A stretch of DNA of 64,000 bases from Alphaproteobacteria bacterium (GTDB taxonomy: Bacteria; Pseudomonadota; Alphaproteobacteria; UBA8366; Aestuariispiraceae): the NCBI GenBank assembly GCA_033344895.1, contig JAWPMN010000001.1, forward strand, positions 806,001-870,000, given 5' to 3'. Below, in pieces: positions 53,895 to 62,170 of this stretch. The translations under genes and the position numbers were made by a program. Each line of letters starts with the position of its first letter. Within the stretch, counting starts at the first letter, position 1. Under the pieces are notes generated by a model. The model was not told the DNA's origin and did no database searches. It was given only the letters and a program-made list of their open reading frames with translations.

Positions 53895-54836
53895 ATGTTA
53901 TCCAATGTTCTGAACGCCCTCTCCAGACGGGCACCGCTGCTACTCGCCCTAGGCGTCATGATCGGACTGGCCGCGCCCGGCCTTGCCGAGATTGCGCGGC
54001 CGCTCCTGGCACCGTCGATCTGGATCCTGCTGACGCTCGCGGCCGTCCGGATCGATCCAGCCCAATCCATTGCCCATATCCGTCGACCCGGTGCCGTTCT
54101 GGCGACACTGCTCTGGATGCTGGTCGTAACCCCGCTACTGGCCTGGGGCATTCTGACAATGCTGCCGGTGGACAGTCCCGGACTGGCGGCTGCACTGGTT
54201 CTGATGGCCGGGGCGGCGCCGCTGATGTCGACCCCGTCGCTGGCTCAGATCCTTGGACTGGACGATGCGCTGGCCATGCTGGTCATGGTCATTGCCACCA
54301 TGCTGTCGCCCTTTACGCTGCCCTTCATCGCGCTCCACCTCCTGGGCTTCGATCTCGGCATCGACCCGATGGTGTGGAGCCTGCAACTCACGCTCTTCAT
54401 CGGCAGCGCCGTGGCCGTTGCACTGATCCTGCGCCGGATGCTGGGCGCGGACCGTATCAAGGCCGCCCGACAGTCGATGGACCTTGCCATGGTGGCACTT
54501 CTTTTGACCTTCTCGGTCGCGATCATGGACGGGGTGACCGACCGTTTGCTGACCGAAACGGCCTATGTGCTGGGCATGACCGGAATTGCCTTCCTGGCCT
54601 ACGGTCTGTTCCTCGCCGCAGGCACCCTGGCGGGGCTGTCCTTTGGAAAGCGGGTTGCGCTGACCATCGGCTTCGTCGGATCGAACCGCAATGTCGGCGT
54701 GATCCTTGCCGTTCTGCCCGCCGGGGCCCATCCCGACATCTTCCTGTACTTCGCGATCTGGCAGTTGCCGATGTACATCATGCCGGCCATCCTGACCCAT
54801 CTGTACAAGCGGACGGCGGTCGCGGGCGTGCCCTGA
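53895..54836 (+). CDS. Bile acid:sodium symporter (BASS/SBF) family transporter
   Basis: A 313-residue integral membrane protein with eight to ten helices. Features include IARPLLAPSIWILLTLAAVRIDPAQSIAHIRRPGAVLATLLWMLVVTPLLAW and ALVLMAGAAPLMSTPSLAQILGLDDALAMLVMVIATMLSPF, typical of the BASS fold with its cross-over helix region. Substrate is probably an organic anion. It starts 9 nt after the tautomerase fusion and closes the divergent group. Confidence 0.82.
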   Translation: MLSNVLNALSRRAPLLLALGVMIGLAAPGLAEIARPLLAPSIWILLTLAAVRIDPAQSIAHIRRPGAVLATLLWMLVVTPLLAWGILTMLPVDSPGLAAALVLMAGAAPLMSTPSLAQILGLDDALAMLVMVIATMLSPFTLPFIALHLLGFDLGIDPMVWSLQLTLFIGSAVAVALILRRMLGADRIKAARQSMDLAMVALLLTFSVAIMDGVTDRLLTETAYVLGMTGIAFLAYGLFLAAGTLAGLSFGKRVALTIGFVGSNRNVGVILAVLPAGAHPDIFLYFAIWQLPMYIMPAILTHLYKRTAVAGVP

Positions 54837-54854
54837 ACACACGGCAAACAGGCT

Positions 54855-54868
54855 CCTGCTTTCGCAGG
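54855..54868. terminator. Small hairpin between convergent BASS transporter and doeB
   Basis: CCTGC (54855-54859) and GCAGG (54864-54868) pair around a TTTC loop, midway in the 54-nt gap between two convergent genes. It is short and lacks a T-run, so it is only a possible terminator. Confidence 0.3.
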
Positions 54869-54890
54869 CGCGCGGTGATGATTGTCAGAT

Positions 54891-55880
54891 CTAAACAGGA
54901 ACGGCGATGACGGCGACAATGTCGCCCATATTGATCATCCCGGGATAGTGACGGCCGGTGAAGATGCCGCTGATCCCGGCGCGATACAGCGCCGGCGGAC
55001 GGCCGGTCCGGGTGATCTCATGCACGACGGCGACGACCTGGTCCTCTTCGACTTCATCGCCCAGTTCGACGGTGTATTCGATCAGGCCCGGCGTCTCGCA
55101 GGAGACATAACAGCGGCCGTCCGGCATATCGAGGTTGACCGTCGGCTCGATCAGCGGTTCGCCCGCCAGAATGCCGGCATGTTTCAGGAAATTCTCGATT
55201 CCCTTCTTGGCGATCCGGATCGTCGTGGCACTGGCCGAACCGCCGCCCCCCAGTTCCGTCGACACGAAGACGCGCCCCAGATCCTCCGCGGCCGTGTCGT
55301 ACATTCCGACGGAATCGATCTCCAGGAGCATCAGCGAATAGGGCGCATTGAATGCCTGCATCGCCTCGACACAGCGTTTTTCCTGGCGCTTGTCCTGCAG
55401 CACATGGCAGGCGGCGAATGGAACGAATTCCAGCGTCCTGCCACCGGAATGAATGTCCAGAACGTAATCCGCCCGTGACAGAATCTGGTGCTGAAAGAAA
55501 TCGGCGATCTTTTCCGTTACTGTACCGTCCGGGCGACCCGGAAAAATCCGGTTCAGGTTCCCGCCGTCGATCGGTGACGTACGGGTCCCTGACAGAAAGG
55601 CCGGATAGTTGAAGGCCGGAACGATGATGATCCGACCGCTGACATCCACCGGATCGATCTTCGCGGCCAAATCATACAACGCGATCGGCCCTTCGTATTC
55701 GTCACCGTGATTGGCGCCGGTCAGCACGGCGGTCGGCCCGGTGCCGTTCTTGACCACGGTAATGGGGATCATGATCGACCCCCACGCCGACTGGTCATGG
55801 CTGTAGGGCAGTTTCAAAAAGCCATGCTGAACGCCGTCCTGGTCGAAATCGACCGTCGGCGAGATCGGATTAATCACCAT
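54891..55880 (-). CDS. doeB: N-alpha-acetyl-L-2,4-diaminobutyrate deacetylase
   Basis: A 329-residue zinc hydrolase of the succinylglutamate desuccinylase/aspartoacylase group, which removes acetate in ectoine degradation. Zinc ligands are in TAVLTGANHGDEYEGPIALYDLA and YVLDIHSGGRTLEFVPFA. GGNLNRIFPGRPDGTVTEKIADFF includes the Arg needed for carboxylate binding, and FVSTELGGGGSAS is typical. The N-terminal DoeB pattern KLPYSHDQSAWGSIMIPITVVKNGTG is also present. Last gene of the minus-strand doe group. Confidence 0.92.
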   Translation of the reverse strand: MVINPISPTVDFDQDGVQHGFLKLPYSHDQSAWGSIMIPITVVKNGTGPTAVLTGANHGDEYEGPIALYDLAAKIDPVDVSGRIIIVPAFNYPAFLSGTRTSPIDGGNLNRIFPGRPDGTVTEKIADFFQHQILSRADYVLDIHSGGRTLEFVPFAACHVLQDKRQEKRCVEAMQAFNAPYSLMLLEIDSVGMYDTAAEDLGRVFVSTELGGGGSASATTIRIAKKGIENFLKHAGILAGEPLIEPTVNLDMPDGRCYVSCETPGLIEYTVELGDEVEEDQVVAVVHEITRTGRPPALYRAGISGIFTGRHYPGMINMGDIVAVIAVPV

Positions 55881-55925
55881 TCCACAAGACCTCCCGTCTC
55901 ACGACACTAAGCGAGAGGCCGTGGA

Positions 55926-57302
55926 TCAGCCAAGCACCGCTTTGACCGCCGCGGCAGCCATTCCCACGATCTTGTCCGCCTCGTCCCGGGTCAGGCACAG
56001 CGGCGGCGCAAAGCCCAGAATGTCGCCCTGCGGCATGGCGCGGGTAATCAGCCCCTGCTCCAAAGCGGCGGCGGACAGGGTCGGCCCCATCTTCTTCGAC
56101 GGATCGAAGAAGGTGCGGCTATCCTTGTCCTCGACGAATTCCACGGCGCAGAGCAGGCCCTCCCCGCGCACCTCGCCGACATTCGGATGGTCGGCCAGTG
56201 CGTCCTTCATCGCCTTGTTGAAATAGGCACCGGTCTCGCCGGCGTTGGCTACGAGATCGAGACGATCGATCAGTTCCAGATTCGCCACACCGGCAGCAGC
56301 GCAAAGCGGATGCGCGGAATAGGTCCAGCCATGCCCGATCGGCCCCAGCTCGTCCGATCCCTGTTCCAACACCTTCCAGACACGGTCATGGACGATCGTG
56401 CCGGACAGCGGCGCATAGGCGGAGGTCAGGCCCTTTGCGATGGTGATCAGATCCGGATCCATGCCGTAATGGACAGAACCGAACATGGTCCCCAAACGGC
56501 CGAAACCGGTTACCACCTCGTCCGCGATCAACATCACGTCGTATTTCTTGAGGACGGCCTGGATCTTCTCCCAATAGCCCGGCGGCGGCGGCACCAGGCC
56601 GCCGGTGCCCAGCGCCGGTTCGCCGATGAAGGCAGCGACCGTGTCCGGCCCTTCGGCCAGGATCAGTTCCTCCAGTTTGTCGGCGCAATGCTGCGAAAAC
56701 TCCTCCGGCGACTGATCCAGGTTTTCCCGGCGATAATAGTAAGGCGCCTCGGTGTGCAGGATCGGTGCGCGCGGCAGATCGAACTTGTTATGGAACAGCG
56801 CAAGTCCAGTCAGCGAGCCGGTCATCACGCCCGACCCGTGATAGCCGCGCCAGCGCGAGATGATCTTCTTTTTCTCCGGCCGCCCCAGGATGTTGTTCAC
56901 ATACCAGACCAGCTTGATGTTGGTCTCGTTGGCATCCGACCCGGACAGACCGAAATATGTATGGTTCAACCCTTCCGGCGCGCGCTCCGCAATCATCTGG
57001 GACAGGCGGATCGCCGGTTCGGAGGCATGACCGACATAGGAATGATAATAGGACAGCTTGTGCGCCTGTTCGGAAATCGCGTCGGCGATCTCGCTGCGGC
57101 CATAGCCGACATTCACGCAATACAGGCCGGCGAAACCGTCCAGGCTGGTCTTGCCGTTGCTGTCGGTGATGTAGACACCGCTGCCGCCTTCGATGATGCG
57201 GTGCGGGGTCTCGCCCCGGGCATGGGCACCCATCGCGGTCGACGGATGAAAGAAGTGGTCGCGGTCCCAGGCTTCGAGCGGTTCGTTTTTTAGCATCGTC
57301 AT
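55926..57302 (-). CDS. doeD: Aminotransferase of ectoine degradation (diaminobutyrate to aspartate semialdehyde)
   Basis: A 458-residue class III PLP transaminase. It begins LKNEPLEAWDRDHFFHPSTAMGAHARGETPHRIIEGGSGVYITDSNGKTSLDGFAG. PLP-binding features include DEVVTGFGRLGTMFGSVHYGMDPDLITIAKGLTSAYAPLSG with the Schiff-base Lys. DoeD converts 2,4-diaminobutyrate to aspartate semialdehyde. The ATG at 57302 overlaps the doeC stop by one base (TAATG), with a second ATG two codons later. In context with doeB, doeC and doeA the assignment is strong. Confidence 0.9.
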   Translation of the reverse strand: MTMLKNEPLEAWDRDHFFHPSTAMGAHARGETPHRIIEGGSGVYITDSNGKTSLDGFAGLYCVNVGYGRSEIADAISEQAHKLSYYHSYVGHASEPAIRLSQMIAERAPEGLNHTYFGLSGSDANETNIKLVWYVNNILGRPEKKKIISRWRGYHGSGVMTGSLTGLALFHNKFDLPRAPILHTEAPYYYRRENLDQSPEEFSQHCADKLEELILAEGPDTVAAFIGEPALGTGGLVPPPPGYWEKIQAVLKKYDVMLIADEVVTGFGRLGTMFGSVHYGMDPDLITIAKGLTSAYAPLSGTIVHDRVWKVLEQGSDELGPIGHGWTYSAHPLCAAAGVANLELIDRLDLVANAGETGAYFNKAMKDALADHPNVGEVRGEGLLCAVEFVEDKDSRTFFDPSKKMGPTLSAAALEQGLITRAMPQGDILGFAPPLCLTRDEADKIVGMAAAAVKAVLG

Positions 57303-58798
57303 TACTCCACTAGGGTGAGGTCGCCGTAGTCGCGACAAACGTATTTCACATCGGTGAAGGCTTCCATGCCCTGACGCGCACCTTCGCGGCCCAGACCGGA
57401 TTGCTTCATACCGCCGAACGGGATCGGCGCGCCGGTCACCTTGGTCCGATTGACCGCCACCATGCCATACTGCAGCCCCCGGCTGAGCCGGAAGATGCGG
57501 CGCGGGTCGATCGTATGGACATAGGCGATCAGCCCGTATTCGGTGTCGTTGGCCCGGGCCAGCACTTCGCCTTCGGTTTCGAAGGATGTGATCGCGGCAA
57601 CCGGCCCGAATGTCTCCTCTCGGAAGATCTTCGCATCGGGCGGCACATCGGCCAGAACGGTCGGCTCGAAATAGAGCGGCCCCAGATCGTCCCGCGCTTT
57701 CCCCCCGGTCAGGATTCGCGCCCCCTTCTCCGTGGCGTCGGCGACATGTTCGACCTGTTTGGCAACGGCATTCGCATTCATCAGCGGGCCGATATCCGGA
57801 TCATCCATACCATAGCCGATGCGCAGGTCGGCGGTACGCGCGGCAAAGCGCTCACAAAAGGCGTCATAGACGCCGCGTTGCACATAGATGCGGTTGGCGC
57901 CAAGGCAATCCTGGCCGGAGGTCGCGAATTTCGCGGCCATCGCGCTGTCCACAGCAATATCCAGATCGGCGTCATCGAACACCACAAAGGGCGCATGTCC
58001 GCCCAGTTCCAGGACCAGGCGCTTCACGGTCTGCGCGCTGCGCTCATACAGCAGGCGACCGATTTCCGTCGACCCGGTAAAGGACAGGGCGCGGACGCGG
58101 GTATCGTCGGTCCACGGACGGACCACGGTTTCCGGATCGCCTGTGACGACGTTGAACACACCGTCGGGAACACCGGCGCGCCGCGCGGTTTCGGCCAGTG
58201 CCAGGGCGGAGAAAGGTGTTTCCTTCGATGGATGGACGACAACGGTGCAGCCCGCCGCCATCGCCGCCGTCGCCTTGCGGGTGATCATCGCGCAGGGGAA
58301 GTTCCAGGGGGTGATAAGGGCGGCCACGCCGACCGGCTCCCGCCACAGTTCCACCTCGGCATCGGGCAGGTGGGACGTCACGCCTTCGATATTCGGACGT
58401 TTGGTTTCCTCGGCGTAAAACTCCATGAAGGAAGCGGCATAATCGATTTCGCCGCGTGCCTCGGAAATCGGCTTCCCCTGTTCCAGGACCATGATCCGGG
58501 CCAGATCTTCCTTGGCATCGCGCACCGCCTCGAACCAGCGGCGCAGGATCGCCGCGCGGTCCTGGGGCAGCATCACCGACCAGGACGGGAAGGCACGCTG
58601 TGCCGCGTCCACGGCGCTGCGGCTCTCCTCACCGGACATCGACGGAACGCTGCCGATCGAATTCCCGTTGCCGGGATCGGTGACGGAAATTCTGCCGCCC
58701 GAAGCCGCATCCTGCCAGGCGCCTGCGATAAAGCAGTCTGCCTTGAACAAGGACGGATCGGACAGGCTCTCGCGCGGAGAGACGGGCTCCTGCGTCAT
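57302..58798 (-). CDS. doeC: Aldehyde dehydrogenase of ectoine degradation
   Basis: A 498-residue NAD(P)-dependent aldehyde dehydrogenase. It has ITPWNFPCAMITRKATAAMAAGCTVVVHPSKETPFSALALAE, the FTGSTEIGRLLYE cofactor segment, the catalytic Glu in LELGGHAPFVVFDDADLD and the catalytic Cys in SGQDCLGANRIYV (about residue 296). By the context of doeD it should oxidise aspartate semialdehyde to aspartate. It resembles succinate-semialdehyde dehydrogenases closely. The ATG at 58798 has AAGAGG upstream. Confidence 0.9.
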   Translation of the reverse strand: MTQEPVSPRESLSDPSLFKADCFIAGAWQDAASGGRISVTDPGNGNSIGSVPSMSGEESRSAVDAAQRAFPSWSVMLPQDRAAILRRWFEAVRDAKEDLARIMVLEQGKPISEARGEIDYAASFMEFYAEETKRPNIEGVTSHLPDAEVELWREPVGVAALITPWNFPCAMITRKATAAMAAGCTVVVHPSKETPFSALALAETARRAGVPDGVFNVVTGDPETVVRPWTDDTRVRALSFTGSTEIGRLLYERSAQTVKRLVLELGGHAPFVVFDDADLDIAVDSAMAAKFATSGQDCLGANRIYVQRGVYDAFCERFAARTADLRIGYGMDDPDIGPLMNANAVAKQVEHVADATEKGARILTGGKARDDLGPLYFEPTVLADVPPDAKIFREETFGPVAAITSFETEGEVLARANDTEYGLIAYVHTIDPRRIFRLSRGLQYGMVAVNRTKVTGAPIPFGGMKQSGLGREGARQGMEAFTDVKYVCRDYGDLTLVE

Positions 58799-58911
58799 GA
58801 CGCACCTCTTGAATTGTCGGGGTCGCATTGCGAACTGACCGAAACTGTAGCCGCTCTTGCGGCGAAGAACTTACCGATCCGCCGCGACGACCACGAGGAT
58901 TCTTCGAAAGT

Positions 58912-59415
58912 TCAGCCGACCCGCCGAGGATTCCTCGGCAGCACGGATTCGACCCGGGCCAGTGGGACCGGCCCATGCTTGATGGATTTGGTTACCACAT
59001 AGGTATAGTAACGGCGCACACCAAGTTCCGCGCTCAGGATCTCGTCCACAAGGGTCTGATAGGCCTTGATATCGCTGGTCACGATACGCAACAAATAGTC
59101 GATTCCACCGCCGACGGCCCAACAGTCGACGACCTCTGGAATTTCATGGATTCCATCTTCGAAAACCCTGAAATCCTGGGCCTTGTGACTATCGAGCTCG
59201 ACCGACATCATGACCTCGGCCGCACCACCCAGAAGTTGTGGATTGAGGCGTGCTTCATACCCCGTAATCAGCCCCGCCCGCTCCAGTCGCTGAAGGCGTT
59301 CCCAGCAGGCCGTGGGGGACAGGTGAACACGCTCCGCCAGGGCCGCTTTCGTGATGCGTCCATCGGCCTGAAGCACGGTCAGAATTTTAAGATCCCGGTC
59401 GTCCAATGCGATCAT
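58912..59415 (-). CDS. doeX: Lrp/AsnC family regulator of ectoine catabolism (DoeX-like)
   Basis: A 167-residue Lrp/AsnC regulator. The N-terminal HTH contains LDDRDLKILTVLQADGRITKAALAERVHLSPTACWERLQRLERAGLITGY. The RAM/AsnC domain follows with MMSVELDSHKAQDFRVFEDGIHEIPEVVDCWAVGGGIDYLLRIVTSDIKAYQTLVDEIL. DoeX in ectoine-degrading bacteria is a regulator of this family that responds to ectoine-derived amino acids. It is divergent from doeA, with 136 nt between, and 113 nt upstream of doeC; the divergent region is the likely operator. The ATG at 59415 gives a standard length. Confidence 0.9.
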   Translation of the reverse strand: MIALDDRDLKILTVLQADGRITKAALAERVHLSPTACWERLQRLERAGLITGYEARLNPQLLGGAAEVMMSVELDSHKAQDFRVFEDGIHEIPEVVDCWAVGGGIDYLLRIVTSDIKAYQTLVDEILSAELGVRRYYTYVVTKSIKHGPVPLARVESVLPRNPRRVG

Positions 59416-59551
59416 GTGCACTCCCCAACGGCGCATCATGGCCGCCGCCCAGCCTCTTGTCACGCATCGGCGGCATATGCAATCTGCCTCGCGCCGAAGT
59501 AGTTCCTTCGCGCATCCCTGCAGGTTGCCATTCGTCTTTGAGGAGTTTGCG

Positions 59552-60736
59552 ATGCCCGCTGCCGATCTGCCGTTCACCATTGAGGAATATGCCGACCGTC
59601 TCGCCAAGGTGCGGGCGTCCATGGAGGAGAAGGGCATCGAACTTCTCTACATCACCGACCCGTCGAACATGGCCTGGCTCACCGGCTATGACGGCTGGTC
59701 GTTCTATGTCCATCAGGGGGTGATCGTGCCGCCGGACGGTCTGCCCCTGTGGTGGGGCCGGGGCCAGGATGGCAACGGCGCGGTCCGCACCGTCTACATG
59801 CCCGACGAATGCGTCCTGCCTTATCCCGACATTTATGTGCAGTCGACCGAGCGCCACCCGATGGACCACCTGTCGGACAAGTTCAAGGACCGTGGCTGGG
59901 ACAAGCTGCGCATCGGGGTGGAGATGGACAATTACTATTTCTCCGCCGCCGCCTATGCCTCGCTGCAGACCAACCTGCCCAACGCGACCTTCACCGACGC
60001 GACCGGTCTGGTGAACTGGCAGCGGGGTGTCAAATCCGCAACAGAGATCGACTACATGCGCAAGGCCGCGACCATTGTCGGCCGGATGCACACGATGATC
60101 GCGCAGCGGATGGAACCGGGCGTGCGGAAATGCGATATCGTCGCCGACATCTTCAAGACCGGCATCGCAGGAACGGAGGAATTCGGCGGCGACTATCCCG
60201 CCATTGTGCCGTTGCTGCCGACCGGGCCGCATGCCGCCGCGCCGCACCTGACCTGGGACGATCAGCCGATGCAGTCCGGCGCCGGCACGTTTTTCGAGAT
60301 TGCGGGCTGCTACAAGCGCTATCACGCGCCGCTCAGCCGCACCGTCTTCCTGGGTGAGCCGCCGCAATACATGCTGGATGCCGAAAAGGCGCTGCTGGCC
60401 GGGCTGGAAGCCGGGATCGATGCCGCCCGTGCCGGCAACCGCGCCTGTGACGTCGCCATCGCACTGGCCGACGAGTTGATGAAGGGCAAGATCGAACGCT
60501 CCGCCCGCTGCGGTTATCCGATCGGTCTGTCCTACCCGCCCGATTGGGGCGAGCGCACCATCAGCTTCCGCGAAACCGACCAGACCGAACTGAAACCCGG
60601 CATGACCTTCCATTTCATGCCCGGCCTGTGGATGGAAAACTGGGGCCTGGAAATCACCGAAAGCATCCTGATCCGGGATTCCGGCCCCGCCGAATGCCTG
60701 ACCAACCATCCGCGCGAGATGCTGGTGAAGCGGTAG
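59552..60736 (+). CDS. doeA: Ectoine hydrolase
   Basis: A 394-residue enzyme of the M24/creatinase fold that opens the ectoine ring to N-alpha-acetyl-diaminobutyrate. It starts MPAADLPFTIEEYADRLAKVRASMEEKGIELLYITDPSNMAWLTGYDGWSFYVHQ. Later segments include RMEPGVRKCDIVADIF, LPTGPHAAAPHLTWDD, GAGTFFEIAGCYKRYHAPLSRTVFLG and ARCGYPIGLSYPPDWGERTISFRETDQTELKPGMTFHFMPGLWMENWGLEITESILI. This matches EutD/DoeA proteins. The ATG at 59552 has GAGGAG upstream. It is divergent from doeX. Confidence 0.92.
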   Translation: MPAADLPFTIEEYADRLAKVRASMEEKGIELLYITDPSNMAWLTGYDGWSFYVHQGVIVPPDGLPLWWGRGQDGNGAVRTVYMPDECVLPYPDIYVQSTERHPMDHLSDKFKDRGWDKLRIGVEMDNYYFSAAAYASLQTNLPNATFTDATGLVNWQRGVKSATEIDYMRKAATIVGRMHTMIAQRMEPGVRKCDIVADIFKTGIAGTEEFGGDYPAIVPLLPTGPHAAAPHLTWDDQPMQSGAGTFFEIAGCYKRYHAPLSRTVFLGEPPQYMLDAEKALLAGLEAGIDAARAGNRACDVAIALADELMKGKIERSARCGYPIGLSYPPDWGERTISFRETDQTELKPGMTFHFMPGLWMENWGLEITESILIRDSGPAECLTNHPREMLVKR

Positions 60737-60739
60737 ACC

Positions 60740-61087
60740 GTGGACGCCCCGGAAACCCAAAAACTTCGGGAAATCTGTTTGGACCTCCCCGAAGCCAGCG
60801 AGAAACTGGCTTGGGGAAATCCGACCTTCCGGGTTCGCGACAAGATTTTCGCGATGGAGAAGCGCGGCGATGGTCGCGCCTCCGTATGGTGCAAGGCCCC
60901 GCCGGGCAGCCAGGACGTTCTGGTTTCCGCCGATCCGGAACGGTTCTTCGTCCCTCCCTATGTCGGCCACAAGGGTTGGGTTGGAATGCGCTTGGACGAG
61001 GATCCCAACTGGTCGGAAGTGGCGGCCATTGTTCGACGAAGCTACCGGTTGATCGCACCGAAACGATTGGCCTCACGCGTTGACTGA
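60740..61087 (+). CDS. MmcQ/YjbR family protein
   Basis: A 115-residue MmcQ/YjbR protein with a CyaY-like fold, often described as DNA-binding. Features are LREICLDLPEASEKLAWGNPTFRVRDKIFAMEKRG, VSADPERFFVPPYVGHKGWVGMRLDEDPNWSEVAAIVRRSYRLIAPKRLASRV. It begins GTG 3 nt after the doeA stop, so it is probably read with doeA, but no role in ectoine use is known. Confidence 0.88.
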   Translation: MDAPETQKLREICLDLPEASEKLAWGNPTFRVRDKIFAMEKRGDGRASVWCKAPPGSQDVLVSADPERFFVPPYVGHKGWVGMRLDEDPNWSEVAAIVRRSYRLIAPKRLASRVD

Positions 61088-61264
61088 CTGGAGGTCCGTC
61101 GTCGGGAGACCAGAAAACCGTCAATTTACTCGTTTTAGTTAGGTGGGGTATCTTGCACAATTGGTCAATGTTACGGAATAATGCAGCATTGGGTTTTCTC
61201 ATCAGAAATCAATATAATGTTTGGGGCATTCTTATAGGACAATGAGGCCCTCCATACGGATCTC

Positions 61265-61657
61265 ATGGATACACAGGATTTTGAAAGCATAATCAGAATC
61301 GGCGTCACCGCGATTGCGGTGATGGGATTTGCCCAAATCATGAGAAAATTTTATTGGTTCTACCTTGTTTTATTTCTTTTTCCAGCCATAGCTTCTTTAT
61401 TTATTGCTTTAATTGTTAATTTTTACTTCATTCTTATTTTTCTGGAGATGCCCGCTTTTGACTTGGTGACAGAGCAAAATATCAACTCATTTCTCGCTAA
61501 GGAGCACCCCAAAACCGCTGCCATCTCGCTCTGTGCCGTAAGTTGGTTATTCTGTATGGTGGCTTCGACCCCAAGCATATTGCTAGTTCGAAAAATTCGA
61601 AAAAAAGGAAGAGTAGTTCGGCCAATTAACTTCAAAATAGAAGATTTTTTCAAATAG
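61265..61657 (+). CDS. Orphan AT-rich membrane protein
   Basis: A 130-residue protein of no recognised family with three hydrophobic segments, about 8-27, 32-63 (FYWFYLVLFLFPAIASLFIALIVNFYFILIFL) and 85-105. Two Lys/Arg-rich patches (RKIRKKGRVVRPINFK) follow the last helix. The gene and its flanks are clearly richer in A and T than neighbouring genes, with codons ending in A or T. This suggests recent acquisition. A ribosome-binding site is not obvious before the ATG at 61265. Confidence 0.55.
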   Translation: MDTQDFESIIRIGVTAIAVMGFAQIMRKFYWFYLVLFLFPAIASLFIALIVNFYFILIFLEMPAFDLVTEQNINSFLAKEHPKTAAISLCAVSWLFCMVASTPSILLVRKIRKKGRVVRPINFKIEDFFK

Positions 61658-61695
61658 AAATTTCAATTGTTATTAGATATAAGTTCAGAACACCA

Positions 61696-61928
61696 TCAGA
61701 TCAACTCAAATTGTTTCCGTTCCTGCCTCAGCGGAAACCCAAACTTCCGGTCGCGTTCCCAGCTGAACTGGATCGGGCTTTCGTAACCGACGGCAAAGGC
61801 GATTTCGGCGACGGGGCGGGTTGTGACGATCAGGTGCCTGCGGGCTTCCAGCAGGCGCAGGTCCTTTTCTGATTTTGCAGCGGGATCGTCGCGGTGACGG
61901 CCTTGAAATGGGTGTGGAAGCTGAACGG
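61696..61928 (-). pseudogene. Remnant of an AraC-family regulator (C-terminus, frameshifted)
   Basis: On the minus strand the DNA-binding domain of an AraC regulator can be read in two frames. From 61928 down to about 61875 it reads PFSFHTHFKAVTATIPLQNQK; after a shift of two bases near an AAAA run it continues DLRLLEARRHLIVTTRPVAEIAFAVGYESPIQFSWERDRKFGF to the stop at 61696. Both halves match the AraC helix-turn-helix pair. The N-terminal effector domain is missing, so the gene is dead. Confidence 0.75.
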
Positions 61929-62046
61929 ACTCGTCCTCACCGGACAACCGGACAATTTCGGCGGCGCAATGGCCGCGCTGCTGACCGGCGAGATGCAATG
62001 AATGACCGGCCAGCGGATCGAAGTGTCCGGCGGACAGAATCCTTAG
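61927..62046 (+). pseudogene. Remnant of a short-chain dehydrogenase C-terminus with in-frame stop
   Basis: One plus frame reads GLVLTGQPDNFGGAMAALLTGEMQ, then TGA, then MTGQRIEVSGGQNP and the natural stop at 62044-62046. The pieces are the typical SDR C-terminus (xMTGQRIEVSGGQNP). The TGA replaces what is usually a Trp or Tyr codon before MTGQ, so it may be a TGG to TGA change. No Rossmann domain is present upstream; that part was replaced by the AraC remnant. Confidence 0.7.
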
Positions 62047-62079
62047 GATCGCGCGGTGGCGCGTCCTTCACCCCGGCCC

Positions 62080-62170
62080 ACTCCCTCCAGGGAGAGGGAG
62101 TTGCCGAAGCGCGGCCTGGTTATCCCTCTCCCCCAACGCGAGTGTGGCGCGTAGGGTCGGGTGAGGGTCC
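62080..62170. repeat. Palindromic repeat region overlapping the LysR 3' end
   Basis: ACTCCCTC (62080-62087) pairs with GAGGGAGT (62094-62101). A second pairing links GGGAGAGGGA (62090-62099) with TCCCTCTCCC (62123-62132). The CCCTCTCCCCCA block is shared with the palindrome at 33925-33989. The section from about 62120 to 62165 is translated as the end of the LysR protein. Confidence 0.65.
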
